64,000 nucleotides of DNA from Rheinheimera sp. (GCF_030824435.1 NZ_JAVBXS010000023.1:1-64000), one strand, 5' to 3'; numbered from the stretch's first letter, positions 39,543 to 49,149 are shown. Notes: a model not told the origin generated them from the letters alone. Translations and numbers: made by a program.

Positions 39543-41663
39543 TTAAGGCGTTGCCAACAGCGACAAGACAAAAGCATATTCATCGGCTATTTCGGTCAGA
39601 CGGGAAAAACGCCCCGACTTACCACCGTGACCCGCTTCCATATTGGTACGGAACAACAGCGGGTTTTTATCGGTTTTATGGGTGCGTAATTTGGCTACCC
39701 ATTTAGCGGGCTCAAAATATTGCACCTGAGAGTCATGTAAACCTGTGGTCACCAAAATGGCCGGATATGCCTGCTTTTTCACCTGATCATAAGGTGAATA
39801 AGACAACATATAGTCATAAAATGCTTTTTGTTTTGGATTGCCCCACTCGTCAAACTCATTGGTGGTCAATGGGATAGACTCATCCAGCATAGTGGTTACC
39901 ACATCAACAAAAGGCACATGAGCCAGAATGCCACGGTATTTTTCCGGCGCCATATTGGCTATTGCGCCCATTAATAAACCACCGGCACTGCCGCCCATCG
40001 CAAACACTTTATCTTTAGCGGCATATTTTTCTGCCACCAGATAATCGGTTACATCTATAAAATCGGTGAAAGTATTGATTTTTTTCAGCAGTTTACCGTT
40101 TTCATACCAATGCCGACCCATCTCTTGACCGCCCCTGATATGGGCAATGGCATAAACAAAACCCCGGTCAACCAATGACAATACCGGCGCCCTGAAGCTT
40201 GGACTGCTGGAGCTGCCGTAAGAGCCGTAGGCATATTGATACAAAGGTGCAGTGCCGTCTTTTTTCAGGCCTTTTTTATACAACAGGCTGACCGGAATTT
40301 TGGTACCGTCTTTTGCAGTGGCCCAAACCCGCTCGGTCTGGTAATTGTTTTTATCAAAACCGCCCAGCACTTCCTGCTCTTTTAACAGCCGTTTTTCGCC
40401 GGTGCGCATATTCATTTCATAAATTGATGCCGGCGTGGTTAAAGAGGTATAGCTGTAACGCAACCATTCTGTATCCTGCTGATAATTTACATTGGTATAA
40501 GCCACATAAGCAGGTTCACCAGAGTCGATATAACGGGCTTTTGCCAGATCAGCCCAAGGCATGATACGGACTTTATTTAAACCGTCATTGCGTTCATTAA
40601 CGGCAATATAATCTTTAAACAGTTGAAAAGACTCGATAAACACTTTTGAGTCATGCGCAAGTAAAGGCTGCCAGCGACTGCGATCTCCGATCTGATCTTC
40701 TGCCACTGTCATCAAACGATAATTAGGAGCGTCCCAGTCGGTCTTAATCACCCAGCGGTTGCCAATATGCTCAACTTCATATTTAAAATCGCGCTGACGC
40801 GGCGCTATACTGCGGAATTTGCCTGAAGCGTCATCACTTTTCAGCACCAGCATTTCATTGGACACTGTGCTACCAAGCGCAATGACCACAAACTGATCAT
40901 CAGCACTGTTGCCAACACCCATATAAAAACTGCTGTCTTTTTCTTCATACAACAGTTCATCTTTGCTGTTGTCCTGACCAAGCTGATGGCGTTTTACTTT
41001 GTTGCCAAGTAAAGTTTGCTTGTCTTTTTCAATGTAAAACAGAGCCTTACTGTCGGCAGACCAGGCAAGAGATGCATCCATGCCGGTCAGCAAATCAGGC
41101 AAATCTTTCCCTGTGCGTAAATCACGAATTTTCAGATTGTAATTACGACGGCCTGAGGTATCTTCGGCATAAGCAATCAGCTGCTGGTCGGGACTGACCT
41201 GATAATTGCTGATTTGATAAAAGTCTTTGCCTTCGGCCATTTTATTGACGTCGAGCATAATTTGTTCAGCGCCACCGGCTTTAGGTTTACGGGCAAAAAT
41301 AGGATATTGTTTGCCACTTTCAAAACGGCTGTAATATGAATAGTCGCCTTTAACCGCAGGTACCGCACTGTCATCCTGCTTCACGCGGCCGATAATTTCG
41401 TCCGCCAGCTGTTTGTTCAACTCCGCATATTTGGCAGCATGCTGTTGATAATATTGGTTTTCTGCGTTGAGATACGACAACACCTCAGGCGCCTGACGTT
41501 TATCGTCACGTAACCAATAATAAGGATCGGTTCTGTCACCATGAGGTGATTTCACCTGGTAAGGTTTTTGTGCAGCAACAGGGGCTGCGGTATCAGCCCA
41601 CGCCATTTGCATCACCCCAAACACCATCATGCCAGAGCATAAGGCCGGTATTAGTTTTAGCAT
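39543..41663 (-). CDS. Exported oligopeptidase B-like S9A serine peptidase
   Basis: Cleaves short peptides, by family mostly after Arg or Lys. The 706-residue protein has a signal peptide (LIPALCSGMMVFGVMQMAWA), a beta-propeller region to about 430, and an alpha/beta hydrolase with Ser559 (GGSAGG), Asp644 (GLHDSQV) and His679 (AGHGGKSG). The motif DPYYWLRDD near 46-54 is typical of PtrB. Classical PtrB is cytoplasmic, so the signal peptide marks a periplasmic variant. Single-gene unit with its own terminator. Confidence 0.9.
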   Translation of the reverse strand: MLKLIPALCSGMMVFGVMQMAWADTAAPVAAQKPYQVKSPHGDRTDPYYWLRDDKRQAPEVLSYLNAENQYYQQHAAKYAELNKQLADEIIGRVKQDDSAVPAVKGDYSYYSRFESGKQYPIFARKPKAGGAEQIMLDVNKMAEGKDFYQISNYQVSPDQQLIAYAEDTSGRRNYNLKIRDLRTGKDLPDLLTGMDASLAWSADSKALFYIEKDKQTLLGNKVKRHQLGQDNSKDELLYEEKDSSFYMGVGNSADDQFVVIALGSTVSNEMLVLKSDDASGKFRSIAPRQRDFKYEVEHIGNRWVIKTDWDAPNYRLMTVAEDQIGDRSRWQPLLAHDSKVFIESFQLFKDYIAVNERNDGLNKVRIMPWADLAKARYIDSGEPAYVAYTNVNYQQDTEWLRYSYTSLTTPASIYEMNMRTGEKRLLKEQEVLGGFDKNNYQTERVWATAKDGTKIPVSLLYKKGLKKDGTAPLYQYAYGSYGSSSSPSFRAPVLSLVDRGFVYAIAHIRGGQEMGRHWYENGKLLKKINTFTDFIDVTDYLVAEKYAAKDKVFAMGGSAGGLLMGAIANMAPEKYRGILAHVPFVDVVTTMLDESIPLTTNEFDEWGNPKQKAFYDYMLSYSPYDQVKKQAYPAILVTTGLHDSQVQYFEPAKWVAKLRTHKTDKNPLLFRTNMEAGHGGKSGRFSRLTEIADEYAFVLSLLATP

Positions 41664-41869
41664 AGTTAGTTCTCTTGTTAGTGTGCTTCATACAGTTACT
41701 GCTTTTAAGACACCAAAAGTTAACACAGTGCATACAAATGCTCTAGCCTTTGCGCCCAATTGACAAAAAGCTGCGGAAACGATCAACATCCAATAGCATC
41801 AGACAGTTATAAGCTATTCACAAATACCAAATTTTAGGCTTATATTATAAAGCTCAATAACGTAGAGAC

Positions 41870-42058
41870 ATGATCATGGCATTAATGACAGTAGCTGAAG
41901 TTGCCGCTTTTCTGGCAATTCAGGAAATTCGGGTAGAACGACTGGCACGGGAAAATTTACTGGTCGCAGCAGGTAAAGACGCAAACGGCAAACCTCTGTT
42001 TGAACAGGATGATGTAAAAAGGTACAAAACTCTTGCTGAACGTCTTGGCGGGATCTGA
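41870..42058 (+). CDS. Small helix-turn-helix (MerR/excisionase-like) protein
   Basis: A 62-residue protein with the pattern of a minimal winged-helix DNA-binding domain: MTVAEVAAFLAIQEIRVERL, then a wing-like KPLFEQDDVKRYKTLAERLG. ATG 41876 is an equal start candidate; GAGA precedes both. A TATATTATAAAG stretch at about 41838 could be its -10. No phage genes surround it, so it is probably an orphan regulator; target unknown. It converges with the thiamine kinase gene four bases away. Confidence 0.65.
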   Translation: MIMALMTVAEVAAFLAIQEIRVERLARENLLVAAGKDANGKPLFEQDDVKRYKTLAERLGGI

Positions 42059-42062
42059 ACAC

Positions 42063-42935
42063 TCAGCGCTGCGGCAGCAACAACTGCCGCAGTTTGTTCA
42101 GCGCCTGCTCCGCTTTACCTCTGCTATCGGGCAGGGTCAGATACCATAACCAACAAAATCCGCTATATAAACTTTTTGCCAGCCTTAACCTTTCAGTTAA
42201 ACCCGTGTTCGCCTGTGGCCTGTACTGCAGATAAAATTCCAGCATAGCCAACTCTTCAGCGCTATTCATTTGCAAATTCAGCGACAAAGCCGCCAAATCA
42301 AAACTGCTGTCAGCACGCTGGCAATATTCAAAGTCAATCAACCAGATACGTTGTTGTTGCAATAAAATATTGCCGCTGTGTAAATCCATATGACAAAGCA
42401 CTATATCTGCCGGCAAGTTGGTAAAATCGCCGGCTGTCTGCAACAACAAGGCAAAAATCTGTGGGTCCAGCAAATGCTGACTATCAAAGGGCACCGCGTC
42501 ATACAATTGCTGCAGATAAGGCAGCGGCTGTAGCTCAGGCGTTTGTACTGTGAGCCGGTGTAAACGCACCAGTTTTTCCACCAGCTGCATCAGCTCACCA
42601 TGATGCAGCTGCCAGTCAAAATGGCGGCTACGGGTTAAAAACTCACTGACCAGCATCCGCTGATGGTTGTTCAGGCACAGTGGCGCAGGCGCTACCCCAA
42701 CAGCAGCTGCTGCATGTTGACAACGCAATTCCTGCTGCCGGCAAACCCCTTCCACAAAAGGGGCGTAATGCCTAAGTAAATAATGACCACGCTGGGTGTG
42801 GATATAATAGTTATCGTTGGTACTGCTGGTGGCGAGCTTTTGCAACGCCAATGGCAGATGATTGGCAAAAAACTCTAACCGCTGACACAGATGCCAGATT
42901 TGTTGTTCTGTTGAACTTGATAGCTGCTGCGCCAT
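42063..42935 (-). CDS. thiK: Aminoglycoside-phosphotransferase-fold kinase, probable thiamine kinase
   Basis: Choline/aminoglycoside kinase fold protein of 290 residues. The catalytic loop HMDLHSGNIL and metal-binding DFEYCQRA are intact, as is the N-terminal RGHYLLRHYAPF. By its place at the end of a riboswitch-led thiamine uptake operon it most likely phosphorylates thiamine, as E. coli ThiK (YcfN) does. Fold and catalysis are seen; substrate is inferred from context. Overlaps pnuT by 61 bases. Confidence 0.8.
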   Translation of the reverse strand: MAQQLSSSTEQQIWHLCQRLEFFANHLPLALQKLATSSTNDNYYIHTQRGHYLLRHYAPFVEGVCRQQELRCQHAAAAVGVAPAPLCLNNHQRMLVSEFLTRSRHFDWQLHHGELMQLVEKLVRLHRLTVQTPELQPLPYLQQLYDAVPFDSQHLLDPQIFALLLQTAGDFTNLPADIVLCHMDLHSGNILLQQQRIWLIDFEYCQRADSSFDLAALSLNLQMNSAEELAMLEFYLQYRPQANTGLTERLRLAKSLYSGFCWLWYLTLPDSRGKAEQALNKLRQLLLPQR

Positions 42936-43516
42936 GCCAGGTACCCTACCGCTGCGATGACGGTATAAATAACAAAAAGTGCACTGAAAAAATACAAATC
43001 TTTTTGCAGATAGATATAAATAGACACTGCATCAATCACTACCCAGTACAACCAGTTCGACACCACTTTTTTTGCCACCAGCCAGGTGCTGACCACGGCA
43101 AAACAACTGACCTGAGCACCAAGATAGGCAAAGTCAGTGCTGGTGTAGTTAGCCATTAAAAAACCAAGCAACAGACCGGTGCTGAAGGTAGCGCCTATCA
43201 GCAATAGGTGTTGCGACAGCCGCCATTCCACCACAGTTTGCGGCACGCCATGGCTGTGCCGGCGCATTTTCTGCCAGTTCCACCAGCCATACAAGGCCAT
43301 AGCGGCATAATACAGCTGCAACAAAGCGTCGGTAAACAGTTGAGATTGCAGCATAATTTGCAATGTCAGCAAGGTGCTGATCAAAGCAGCAGGCCAACAC
43401 CATAAACTGTGACGAATGGCCAGCACTGTATAAGCCAGCGCCAGCACAGTTGCCAGCAATTCAATGCTGGTTTGCAGTTGCCAGCCAGCAAGAATGCCGC
43501 TTACCAGCTCATTCAT
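42875..43516 (-). CDS. pnuT: PnuC-family vitamin transporter, probable thiamine transporter PnuT
   Basis: Inner-membrane facilitator of the PnuC/SWEET-like fold, 213 residues with about seven spans. The motifs YYAAMALYGWWNWQK and NWLYWVVIDAVSIYIYLQKD are family signatures. PnuC family members take riboside vitamins; those under TPP control carry thiamine (PnuT). Position downstream of the TPP riboswitch and beside the kinase supports thiamine, trapped by phosphorylation. Overlaps the 43513 gene by four bases. Confidence 0.88.
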   Translation of the reverse strand: MNELVSGILAGWQLQTSIELLATVLALAYTVLAIRHSLWCWPAALISTLLTLQIMLQSQLFTDALLQLYYAAMALYGWWNWQKMRRHSHGVPQTVVEWRLSQHLLLIGATFSTGLLLGFLMANYTSTDFAYLGAQVSCFAVVSTWLVAKKVVSNWLYWVVIDAVSIYIYLQKDLYFFSALFVIYTVIAAVGYLAWRSSYQVQQNNKSGICVSG

Positions 43517-43761
43517 GGCCTTAAATCACCATGAATAAACTTCACCACAAACACTACTTTGCCATAGTGTTCAAACGACCATTTAATACAACGTTGCAGC
43601 GCCGCCATCACAGTGTCGTATTCACCAAACACCTGGGTGCTCATAGTATTGGTCACCACAATAAGCCCTGGTTCACGGTTGAGCTCAGCAATAAAACCAA
43701 CAATAGGTTCGATATATTCAGCGGTCAGCGGGTATTTACTGATTTCAATAGAAAGTTGCAT
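43513..43761 (-). CDS. Thiamine-binding MTH1187/YkoF-family small protein
   Basis: An 82-residue protein resembling the MTH1187/YkoF thiamine-binding fold: MQLSIEISKYPLTAEYIEPI, then VVTNTMSTQVFGEYDTVMAA and GKVVFVVKFIHGDL. Members bind thiamine or its pyrimidine part. Sandwiched between the TonB receptor (12 bases) and pnuT (four-base overlap), it probably buffers or senses thiamine in the cytoplasm. Exact role unknown. Confidence 0.8.
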   Translation of the reverse strand: MQLSIEISKYPLTAEYIEPIVGFIAELNREPGLIVVTNTMSTQVFGEYDTVMAALQRCIKWSFEHYGKVVFVVKFIHGDLRP

Positions 43762-43773
43762 GGCGCTTATTCC

Positions 43774-45864
43774 TTAAAATTGGTAACTGGCACTGATGCC
43801 CACACGGCGTGGTTCACCAAACTGTTCATACACATGGTCTGCATAACCATCCCGCGGATCGTTGCCAAAATAAAAACCACGTACAGTATATTCTTCATCC
43901 AGCGCATTGCGGCTCCACAGCGCCAGCTCCAGCGCATCCAGCTGATAACTCAGTTTCAGATTCAGCAACGTCATATTGTCTGCCTTGGCAGTGTGGGAAT
44001 CTGAATAAAAATACCCGGCTTTATGTTGCAAGCCAGTGTTCAGCTGCAGGTTATCCAGCAGGGCCCATTCCAGTGCCAGACTGTATTGAAAATCCGGCGC
44101 ATGCGCTTGTTCACGGCCAGTCTGATCTACACCCTGCTCTGTGACAAAATCACGGATTTCGCTTTGCAGTACACTGGCGTTGGCAAAAAGCACCAGCTCT
44201 GGCAGCAGCTGCAAGCGGTTTTCCATTTCAATACCATAGTTACGGCCACTACCGGCATTGCTTAAATAACCAATAAACTTAGTGCCACGATTCACCCAGC
44301 CATTGACCTGCATATCGTCACGCCACATATAAAAAGCAGCAACACGGCTTACCAACTGTTGTTCGGCTGTAGCGGCTTTTACGCCAAACTCAGCATTCCA
44401 CAAAGTTTCAGGGGCAAAGGTTGGATAGCGTTTTAAAAAATCTGCAATGCTGCTGTTTTTTGGATCCTGAGCTTTGGCCAGAGCTTCACCGTTAATACCC
44501 CCTACTTTATAACCACGGGAACCCAGCAGATACAGCATACTTTGTGGTGTCAGCTGATAATCCAGACTTAACTTGCCACCCCACATCCAGTCATCACCAT
44601 CCTGCACTATCAGGTTAGAGTCCTGATAATCATCCTGATAACGTTCAGCTCTGAGCCCGCCCGTTAGTTTCACTTGTGTAGCCAGCTGATGCTGGCTTTC
44701 CAGATACCAGGCGACGTTCTGCCGTTTCAGCTCACTGAAAAATGGATACATTTCACCGGCAAATGAGTCGCCATAGTTGCGGTTTAAATCGGTTTGTTGT
44801 GTGCTGAGATAAAAGCCGCTGACCCAGCTTTGATCCAGCGCGACAAAACGATGGTCCAGGCTGTAATTTTGCCGCTCGCGCAGGTATTGATCTGTGGTGG
44901 CATAACCATCAGGGTGAATGCCCTGAAAACTCCAGTCTTCGTCATAACCATAGTCGCTGTCAGCATGCAGTACACTGAACTGGGTGACAGACTCAGCAAA
45001 CTGCCAGCCGGTATAACGGGCTTTAAGCATACCGGCGGCGATATCCTGTTTATCCTGCCCCGGTTCGTCCGACAACGTGGTTCTGTTTCTATCCAGTGAA
45101 AAAGCATCATAACCATTGTTGATATCGTGCATATTCAGCACAGCGTCCAGCGTTAAATCTGCTGACACTAAATAACGAAACTTAGTATGCAACTGATTTT
45201 CATCAATATTGTTGGTGTCATCCCGGTTTAAAAAGGCATTGTTAATAAAACCATCAGAAGATTGATGTTCTGCCGCCAGACGAAAAGCAAATTTGTCGGA
45301 TAAAAAATTGTTGTGCACCAGACTCAGCTGGCTGCTGTGGTAGTTGGCAAGACTTGCCGCCAGGCTGGTGCTTTGTTCAAACAGCGGTTCGCCGCTGACA
45401 AAATTCACTATACCTGCCATAGCATTGGCGCCAAAACGGGTGGCTTCAGGACCGCGGAAAATTTCCAGCTGCTGCACATCCAGCAAAGACGACAAACCCA
45501 AGGCTGAATAATCGATACCGTCGACCAAGACGCCGACTGAAGGGTTAATGCTATCAACAAACTCACTACGTTCGCCAATACCACGCATTTGCAGGTAACG
45601 GCCACGGGAGGCGCCGGCGGCAAAATTTACATTGCCCAGTTGTTGCAGTACATCGTCCAGATGTTGGGCGTGTTGACGTTTAATGTCCTGCTCGGAAATC
45701 AGTGCCACACTGCCAGGTAACTGCTGTACCGACGACTGGCGAAAATCGCCGTGCACGCTCAGGCGTTCAATGCTTTGTTCAGCCTCGTTGGCATAAGAAA
45801 AAGGCGCCAGCAGCGCAGAAGAAATGGCAAAAGAAAGCAAAGATACAGCAGATTTCAGACGCAT
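43774..45864 (-). CDS. TonB-dependent outer-membrane receptor, probable thiamine receptor
   Basis: Gated outer-membrane pore with a plug domain (VALISEQDIKRQHAQHLDDVL, RGIGERSEFVDSINPSVGV, VDGIDYSALG) and a 22-strand barrel ending in YQF. From ATG 45864 it is 696 residues with signal peptide MRLKSAVSLLSFAISSALLA. GGAG precedes this ATG by ten bases; ATG 45897 has no ribosome site. The TPP riboswitch in its leader and the downstream thiamine genes argue that the substrate is thiamine or a phosphorylated form. First gene of the operon. Confidence 0.9.
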   Translation of the reverse strand: MRLKSAVSLLSFAISSALLAPFSYANEAEQSIERLSVHGDFRQSSVQQLPGSVALISEQDIKRQHAQHLDDVLQQLGNVNFAAGASRGRYLQMRGIGERSEFVDSINPSVGVLVDGIDYSALGLSSLLDVQQLEIFRGPEATRFGANAMAGIVNFVSGEPLFEQSTSLAASLANYHSSQLSLVHNNFLSDKFAFRLAAEHQSSDGFINNAFLNRDDTNNIDENQLHTKFRYLVSADLTLDAVLNMHDINNGYDAFSLDRNRTTLSDEPGQDKQDIAAGMLKARYTGWQFAESVTQFSVLHADSDYGYDEDWSFQGIHPDGYATTDQYLRERQNYSLDHRFVALDQSWVSGFYLSTQQTDLNRNYGDSFAGEMYPFFSELKRQNVAWYLESQHQLATQVKLTGGLRAERYQDDYQDSNLIVQDGDDWMWGGKLSLDYQLTPQSMLYLLGSRGYKVGGINGEALAKAQDPKNSSIADFLKRYPTFAPETLWNAEFGVKAATAEQQLVSRVAAFYMWRDDMQVNGWVNRGTKFIGYLSNAGSGRNYGIEMENRLQLLPELVLFANASVLQSEIRDFVTEQGVDQTGREQAHAPDFQYSLALEWALLDNLQLNTGLQHKAGYFYSDSHTAKADNMTLLNLKLSYQLDALELALWSRNALDEEYTVRGFYFGNDPRDGYADHVYEQFGEPRRVGISASYQF

Positions 45865-45920
45865 CAGCAGACGACTCCAAAGAGAAAAATGGATCATCTG
45901 CGTATAAGGAAGTCAAAGAC

Positions 45921-45998
45921 ACCATCCCTCCGCCGGCATGATCCGGATCAGGTTCTTAGGGTTTGCCTTGCGGCATCTCAGCTTTCGCACCCCTTGGT
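45921..45998 (-). promoter_or_regulatory. TPP riboswitch (THI element)
   Basis: On the minus strand the conserved aptamer segments appear in order: ACCAAGGGGTGC, GCTGAGATGCC, AACCCTAAGAACCTGATC, CGGATCATGCCGGCG and GAGGGATGGT, with ACCA/TGGT closing P1. The gap of 56 bases to the receptor ATG is the expression platform and holds its ribosome site. High TPP should shut off the receptor-pnuT-thiK operon. Confidence 0.96.
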
Positions 45999-46145
45999 TT
46001 TGCGGCGGCAGTGTATCGGCTTTTCAGCACAGGTGCAATAACAGCACCACAAAGGGGCTTAAACTGCGCGGCTGGCACTTGGCTGAAACTCAGCTAGCTT
46101 TAAAACAACGCCGCTCAGGCGTGAATGACTAAGCAGAGGAAAAAC

Positions 46146-46475
46146 ATGAAAAAAAGTCTGTATCTTTGGGTGATGACAGTATTACTGACCACAACTTCGG
46201 TGGTCGCACAAGATAATGAAGAAGTGGTGTATTCCACTGAAGGTTATTGTTTATTGGCCAATGAAGGGGTCACAAACGAATATTTACAAGCTTATGCCAA
46301 AAAACTGGGCGACAAACCGTCGGTCAAAGTATGTAACAGCTTTAAAGAAGTTGTGGCCGAATCGAGGCCAAAAGACTGGGACTATCCTGCCGGTCAGGCG
46401 TATCCGGGTAGTGTGATCCGGCTCAGCCCTTCTCAGGTGGCCTTGCTAAAGTCGTTAAAAAAAGCCGAACAATAA
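46146..46475 (+). CDS. Small secreted protein of unknown function
   Basis: A 109-residue protein with a clear signal peptide (MKKSLYLWVMTVLLTTTSVVAQ) and AGAGGAA before ATG 46146. The mature part has two cysteines (GYCLLANEG and VKVCNSFKEVVAE), which could form a disulfide in the periplasm. I do not recognise a family. It is divergent from the thiamine operon and 148 bases before the Omp85-like gene. Confidence 0.7.
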   Translation: MKKSLYLWVMTVLLTTTSVVAQDNEEVVYSTEGYCLLANEGVTNEYLQAYAKKLGDKPSVKVCNSFKEVVAESRPKDWDYPAGQAYPGSVIRLSPSQVALLKSLKKAEQ

Positions 46476-46623
46476 AATCTGCTGCTTTGCTCTGCTAAAC
46501 TCTTAGCAGAGCTCTTCCCACCACTTTGATATTTCTTGCTTTTTTTATAAGAAAAACCACAAGATAAACTAAGCGCTGATATGATGGACTAACCTCTGAT
46601 GCAGTTTGTGAGGATAAACAAGA

Positions 46624-48246
46624 ATGATCAGACGAATCACTGCATTGCTGCTACTCAGCTGTTGCCAAAGTCAGGCGGCTGACTGTATTGCAGTCAGTAC
46701 AACACAACCTCTGCCGGCAGAAGCTAAAAATTGGGTTATCGCTGCTATTGAACTGCAGCGTAACGATATTTTTGATCTCAAAAAACGTCATGTGGTCTGG
46801 TTTCATCATCTGGCCAACGAATACCATGTCATCACCAGCGACCAGACAATTCGTGACGATTTATTGTTTCAGGCCGGCCAGCGGCTCGATCCTGCTTTGC
46901 TGGATGAAACCGAAAGGTTATTACGCAGCCGCCGTTATCTGCGCCATGCTGAAGTAAAAGTCAGCCAATATTGCCCTGACACTGGCACTGTGGTGGTTAA
47001 TGTCAGCAGTTGGGATAACTGGTCCTTATTACCCAAACTGTCCCTAGGCCATGAAGGTGGCGAAACCAAAACTAATCTGGGTTTTGCTGAAGATAATTTA
47101 TGGGGTACCGGCAATCAACTGATGGTGGAGTATTTCAGCGACAGTGAACGAAATGGTTACAAAACCCGGTTTTTATCCCCCAATATCTTTGGCAGCTACT
47201 GGCAAACTGCCCTGCAATATGCAGACAACTCTGATGGCGAAACTTATCAGTTCCGGCTCAACAAACCTTTTTATCAGCTCAGCACCGACTGGACTTTTGG
47301 TTTTGAAGTTTTTAAAGACATCAAAGATATCAGTGAGTATCAGCGTGGCGACGTTTACAACGAATACCAAAGTAAAGTGCAATATCTGGCACTGGACAGT
47401 GGCTGGAAAATCAGCCAACAAGACAACAGAGTGCAACGGTTTAGCGTCGGCGTCAAACTGGATGACCGCCACTTTAACGCCAATGAATATTCCACACTGC
47501 CACCACCAGCAGACAGGGACTTATCCCAAATTTGGCTTGGTTTTGAGTGGTTTGAATCCGACTACCAGAAACTACATAACTTTTATCTGTTTAATAAAGT
47601 GGAGGATATTAATTTTGGTTGGCAATTCAGCGCCAGAGTCGCGGCGCTGAGCACCAGCCTTGGCGCTTACAGTTCCGGTTGGCAATATCAGCTTTCCCTC
47701 AACAAAACCTGGTCTGTCGATCAACACAGCTGGCTGGTGCTGGACAGCAACTTTCATCAGTTACACGCAAATGAACTGCCCAAACAACAATTGTGGGACA
47801 GTCAGCTCAGGTATATAAGACATCTGAGTGATAATCAGGTTTGGCTGAGTCAGTTAAGGGTAGCTCTGGGTAAAAATCTGTTTCGGGATGAGCGTATTGC
47901 CATTGGCGGTGACGAAGGTATGCGTGCTTTCCCGCTGTATTATCAAACAGGAGATAAAGCCATTATCGCCAGCACTGAATACCGTTACATTACGCCCTGG
48001 CATGTGTATCAGTTATTTGATGTGGCCATTGCCGCTTTTGTCGATGCCGGCCGCGCCTGGGACAATCCGGATCAGCAGGTTGAACTGGATAATGGTCGTT
48101 TATACGGTTATGGCATTGGGTTAAGGTTGCTGCCAAGCCATGCCAGTCGTGGCAGCATTATTAGTATAGATTTATCAAAACCCGTCACAGACAACCCGGA
48201 ATTGTCAGGCTGGCGCTGGCGTTTTATTGCTAAAAAAGAGTTTTAA
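46624..48246 (+). CDS. Omp85-superfamily outer-membrane protein with a single POTRA-like region
   Basis: A 540-residue outer-membrane protein. It has a signal peptide (MIRRITALLLLSCCQSQA), a POTRA-like stretch at about 70-135 (QRLDPALLDETERLLRSRRY), then a beta-barrel ending in Phe. IGGDEGMRAFP near residue 422 corresponds to the conserved loop-6 motif of Omp85 proteins. It is shorter than BamA or TamA and has fewer POTRA domains. No partner gene is adjacent, so its client is unknown. Confidence 0.78.
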   Translation: MIRRITALLLLSCCQSQAADCIAVSTTQPLPAEAKNWVIAAIELQRNDIFDLKKRHVVWFHHLANEYHVITSDQTIRDDLLFQAGQRLDPALLDETERLLRSRRYLRHAEVKVSQYCPDTGTVVVNVSSWDNWSLLPKLSLGHEGGETKTNLGFAEDNLWGTGNQLMVEYFSDSERNGYKTRFLSPNIFGSYWQTALQYADNSDGETYQFRLNKPFYQLSTDWTFGFEVFKDIKDISEYQRGDVYNEYQSKVQYLALDSGWKISQQDNRVQRFSVGVKLDDRHFNANEYSTLPPPADRDLSQIWLGFEWFESDYQKLHNFYLFNKVEDINFGWQFSARVAALSTSLGAYSSGWQYQLSLNKTWSVDQHSWLVLDSNFHQLHANELPKQQLWDSQLRYIRHLSDNQVWLSQLRVALGKNLFRDERIAIGGDEGMRAFPLYYQTGDKAIIASTEYRYITPWHVYQLFDVAIAAFVDAGRAWDNPDQQVELDNGRLYGYGIGLRLLPSHASRGSIISIDLSKPVTDNPELSGWRWRFIAKKEF

Positions 48247-48330
48247 AGCAGTCGGCTAACTTTTAACAGGTCACAATCAACAGATAACTTGAATGGTTAA
48301 CTATCAGAAAATCGTAAACACTGTGACTGG

Positions 48331-49140
48331 TTAACGCTGGCAATCAGGGCAATACACTGTGCTGCGTTGCCCAAGCCTTATTTCGCGCAGTTCAGTGTCA
48401 CAGCGCAGGCACTCTTCGCCGCCCCGTCCGTACACCAACAGTTCCTGCTTAAAATAACCGGGTTTGCCATCCACCTGACTGAAGTCTTTTAACGTAGTGC
48501 CGCCCTGGGTAATAGCAAACTGCAGCGTTTGTTTTACCACTTCGGTGAGGACCGCACATTCTGCCAGAGTCAGGCTATTGGCAGATCTTGTTGGTAAAAT
48601 ACCGGCTTTAAACAAAGCTTCGTTGGCGTAAATATTGCCTACCCCAACTACCACATGGTTATCCATTAACACCAGTTTGATAGCGCTGCCGCGTTTTAGG
48701 CAACACAAGTGTAAATGCTCTGCCGTAAAAGCATCGGTCAGAGGTTCAGGGCCAAGGGCTGACAACATCGGATGTAGCTCACCTTTGGCTTGCCATAACA
48801 CAGCACCAAAACGGCGGGTATCATTCAGTCGTAATAAAGTCTGGTTATCCAGCACCCAGTCAACATGGTCATGTTTGCCCGGGGGCGTTGCTGATGGCAA
48901 CATTTTTAAATTGCCGGACATGCCCAGATGAATAAGGATATCGCCTTGTTTTAAATGCATAAGCAGATACTTGGCACGGCGCGACACGCCCAAAATCGGC
49001 TCGTTTTGCAAGGCTACCACTTCATCCGGCACTAACCAGCGTAACTGACGCTGACGCACCAACACCTGCTTTAACACCCGGCCTTGCAAATGTGGGCTGA
49101 TGCCTAAGCGGGAGACTTCAACTTCTGGTAATTCTGGCAT
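48331..49140 (-). CDS. mutM: Formamidopyrimidine-DNA glycosylase
   Basis: Base-excision enzyme removing oxidised purines such as 8-oxoguanine. The 269-residue protein starts MPELPEVE with catalytic Pro2 and Glu3, has the helix-two-turn-helix region (VVGVGNIYANEALFKAGI) and a four-Cys zinc finger at the C-terminus (CLRCDTEL and YCPDCQ). Followed upstream by an unknown membrane protein nine bases away, probably co-transcribed. Confidence 0.98.
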   Translation of the reverse strand: MPELPEVEVSRLGISPHLQGRVLKQVLVRQRQLRWLVPDEVVALQNEPILGVSRRAKYLLMHLKQGDILIHLGMSGNLKMLPSATPPGKHDHVDWVLDNQTLLRLNDTRRFGAVLWQAKGELHPMLSALGPEPLTDAFTAEHLHLCCLKRGSAIKLVLMDNHVVVGVGNIYANEALFKAGILPTRSANSLTLAECAVLTEVVKQTLQFAITQGGTTLKDFSQVDGKPGYFKQELLVYGRGGEECLRCDTELREIRLGQRSTVYCPDCQR

Positions 49141-49149
49141 TTATCTGAC

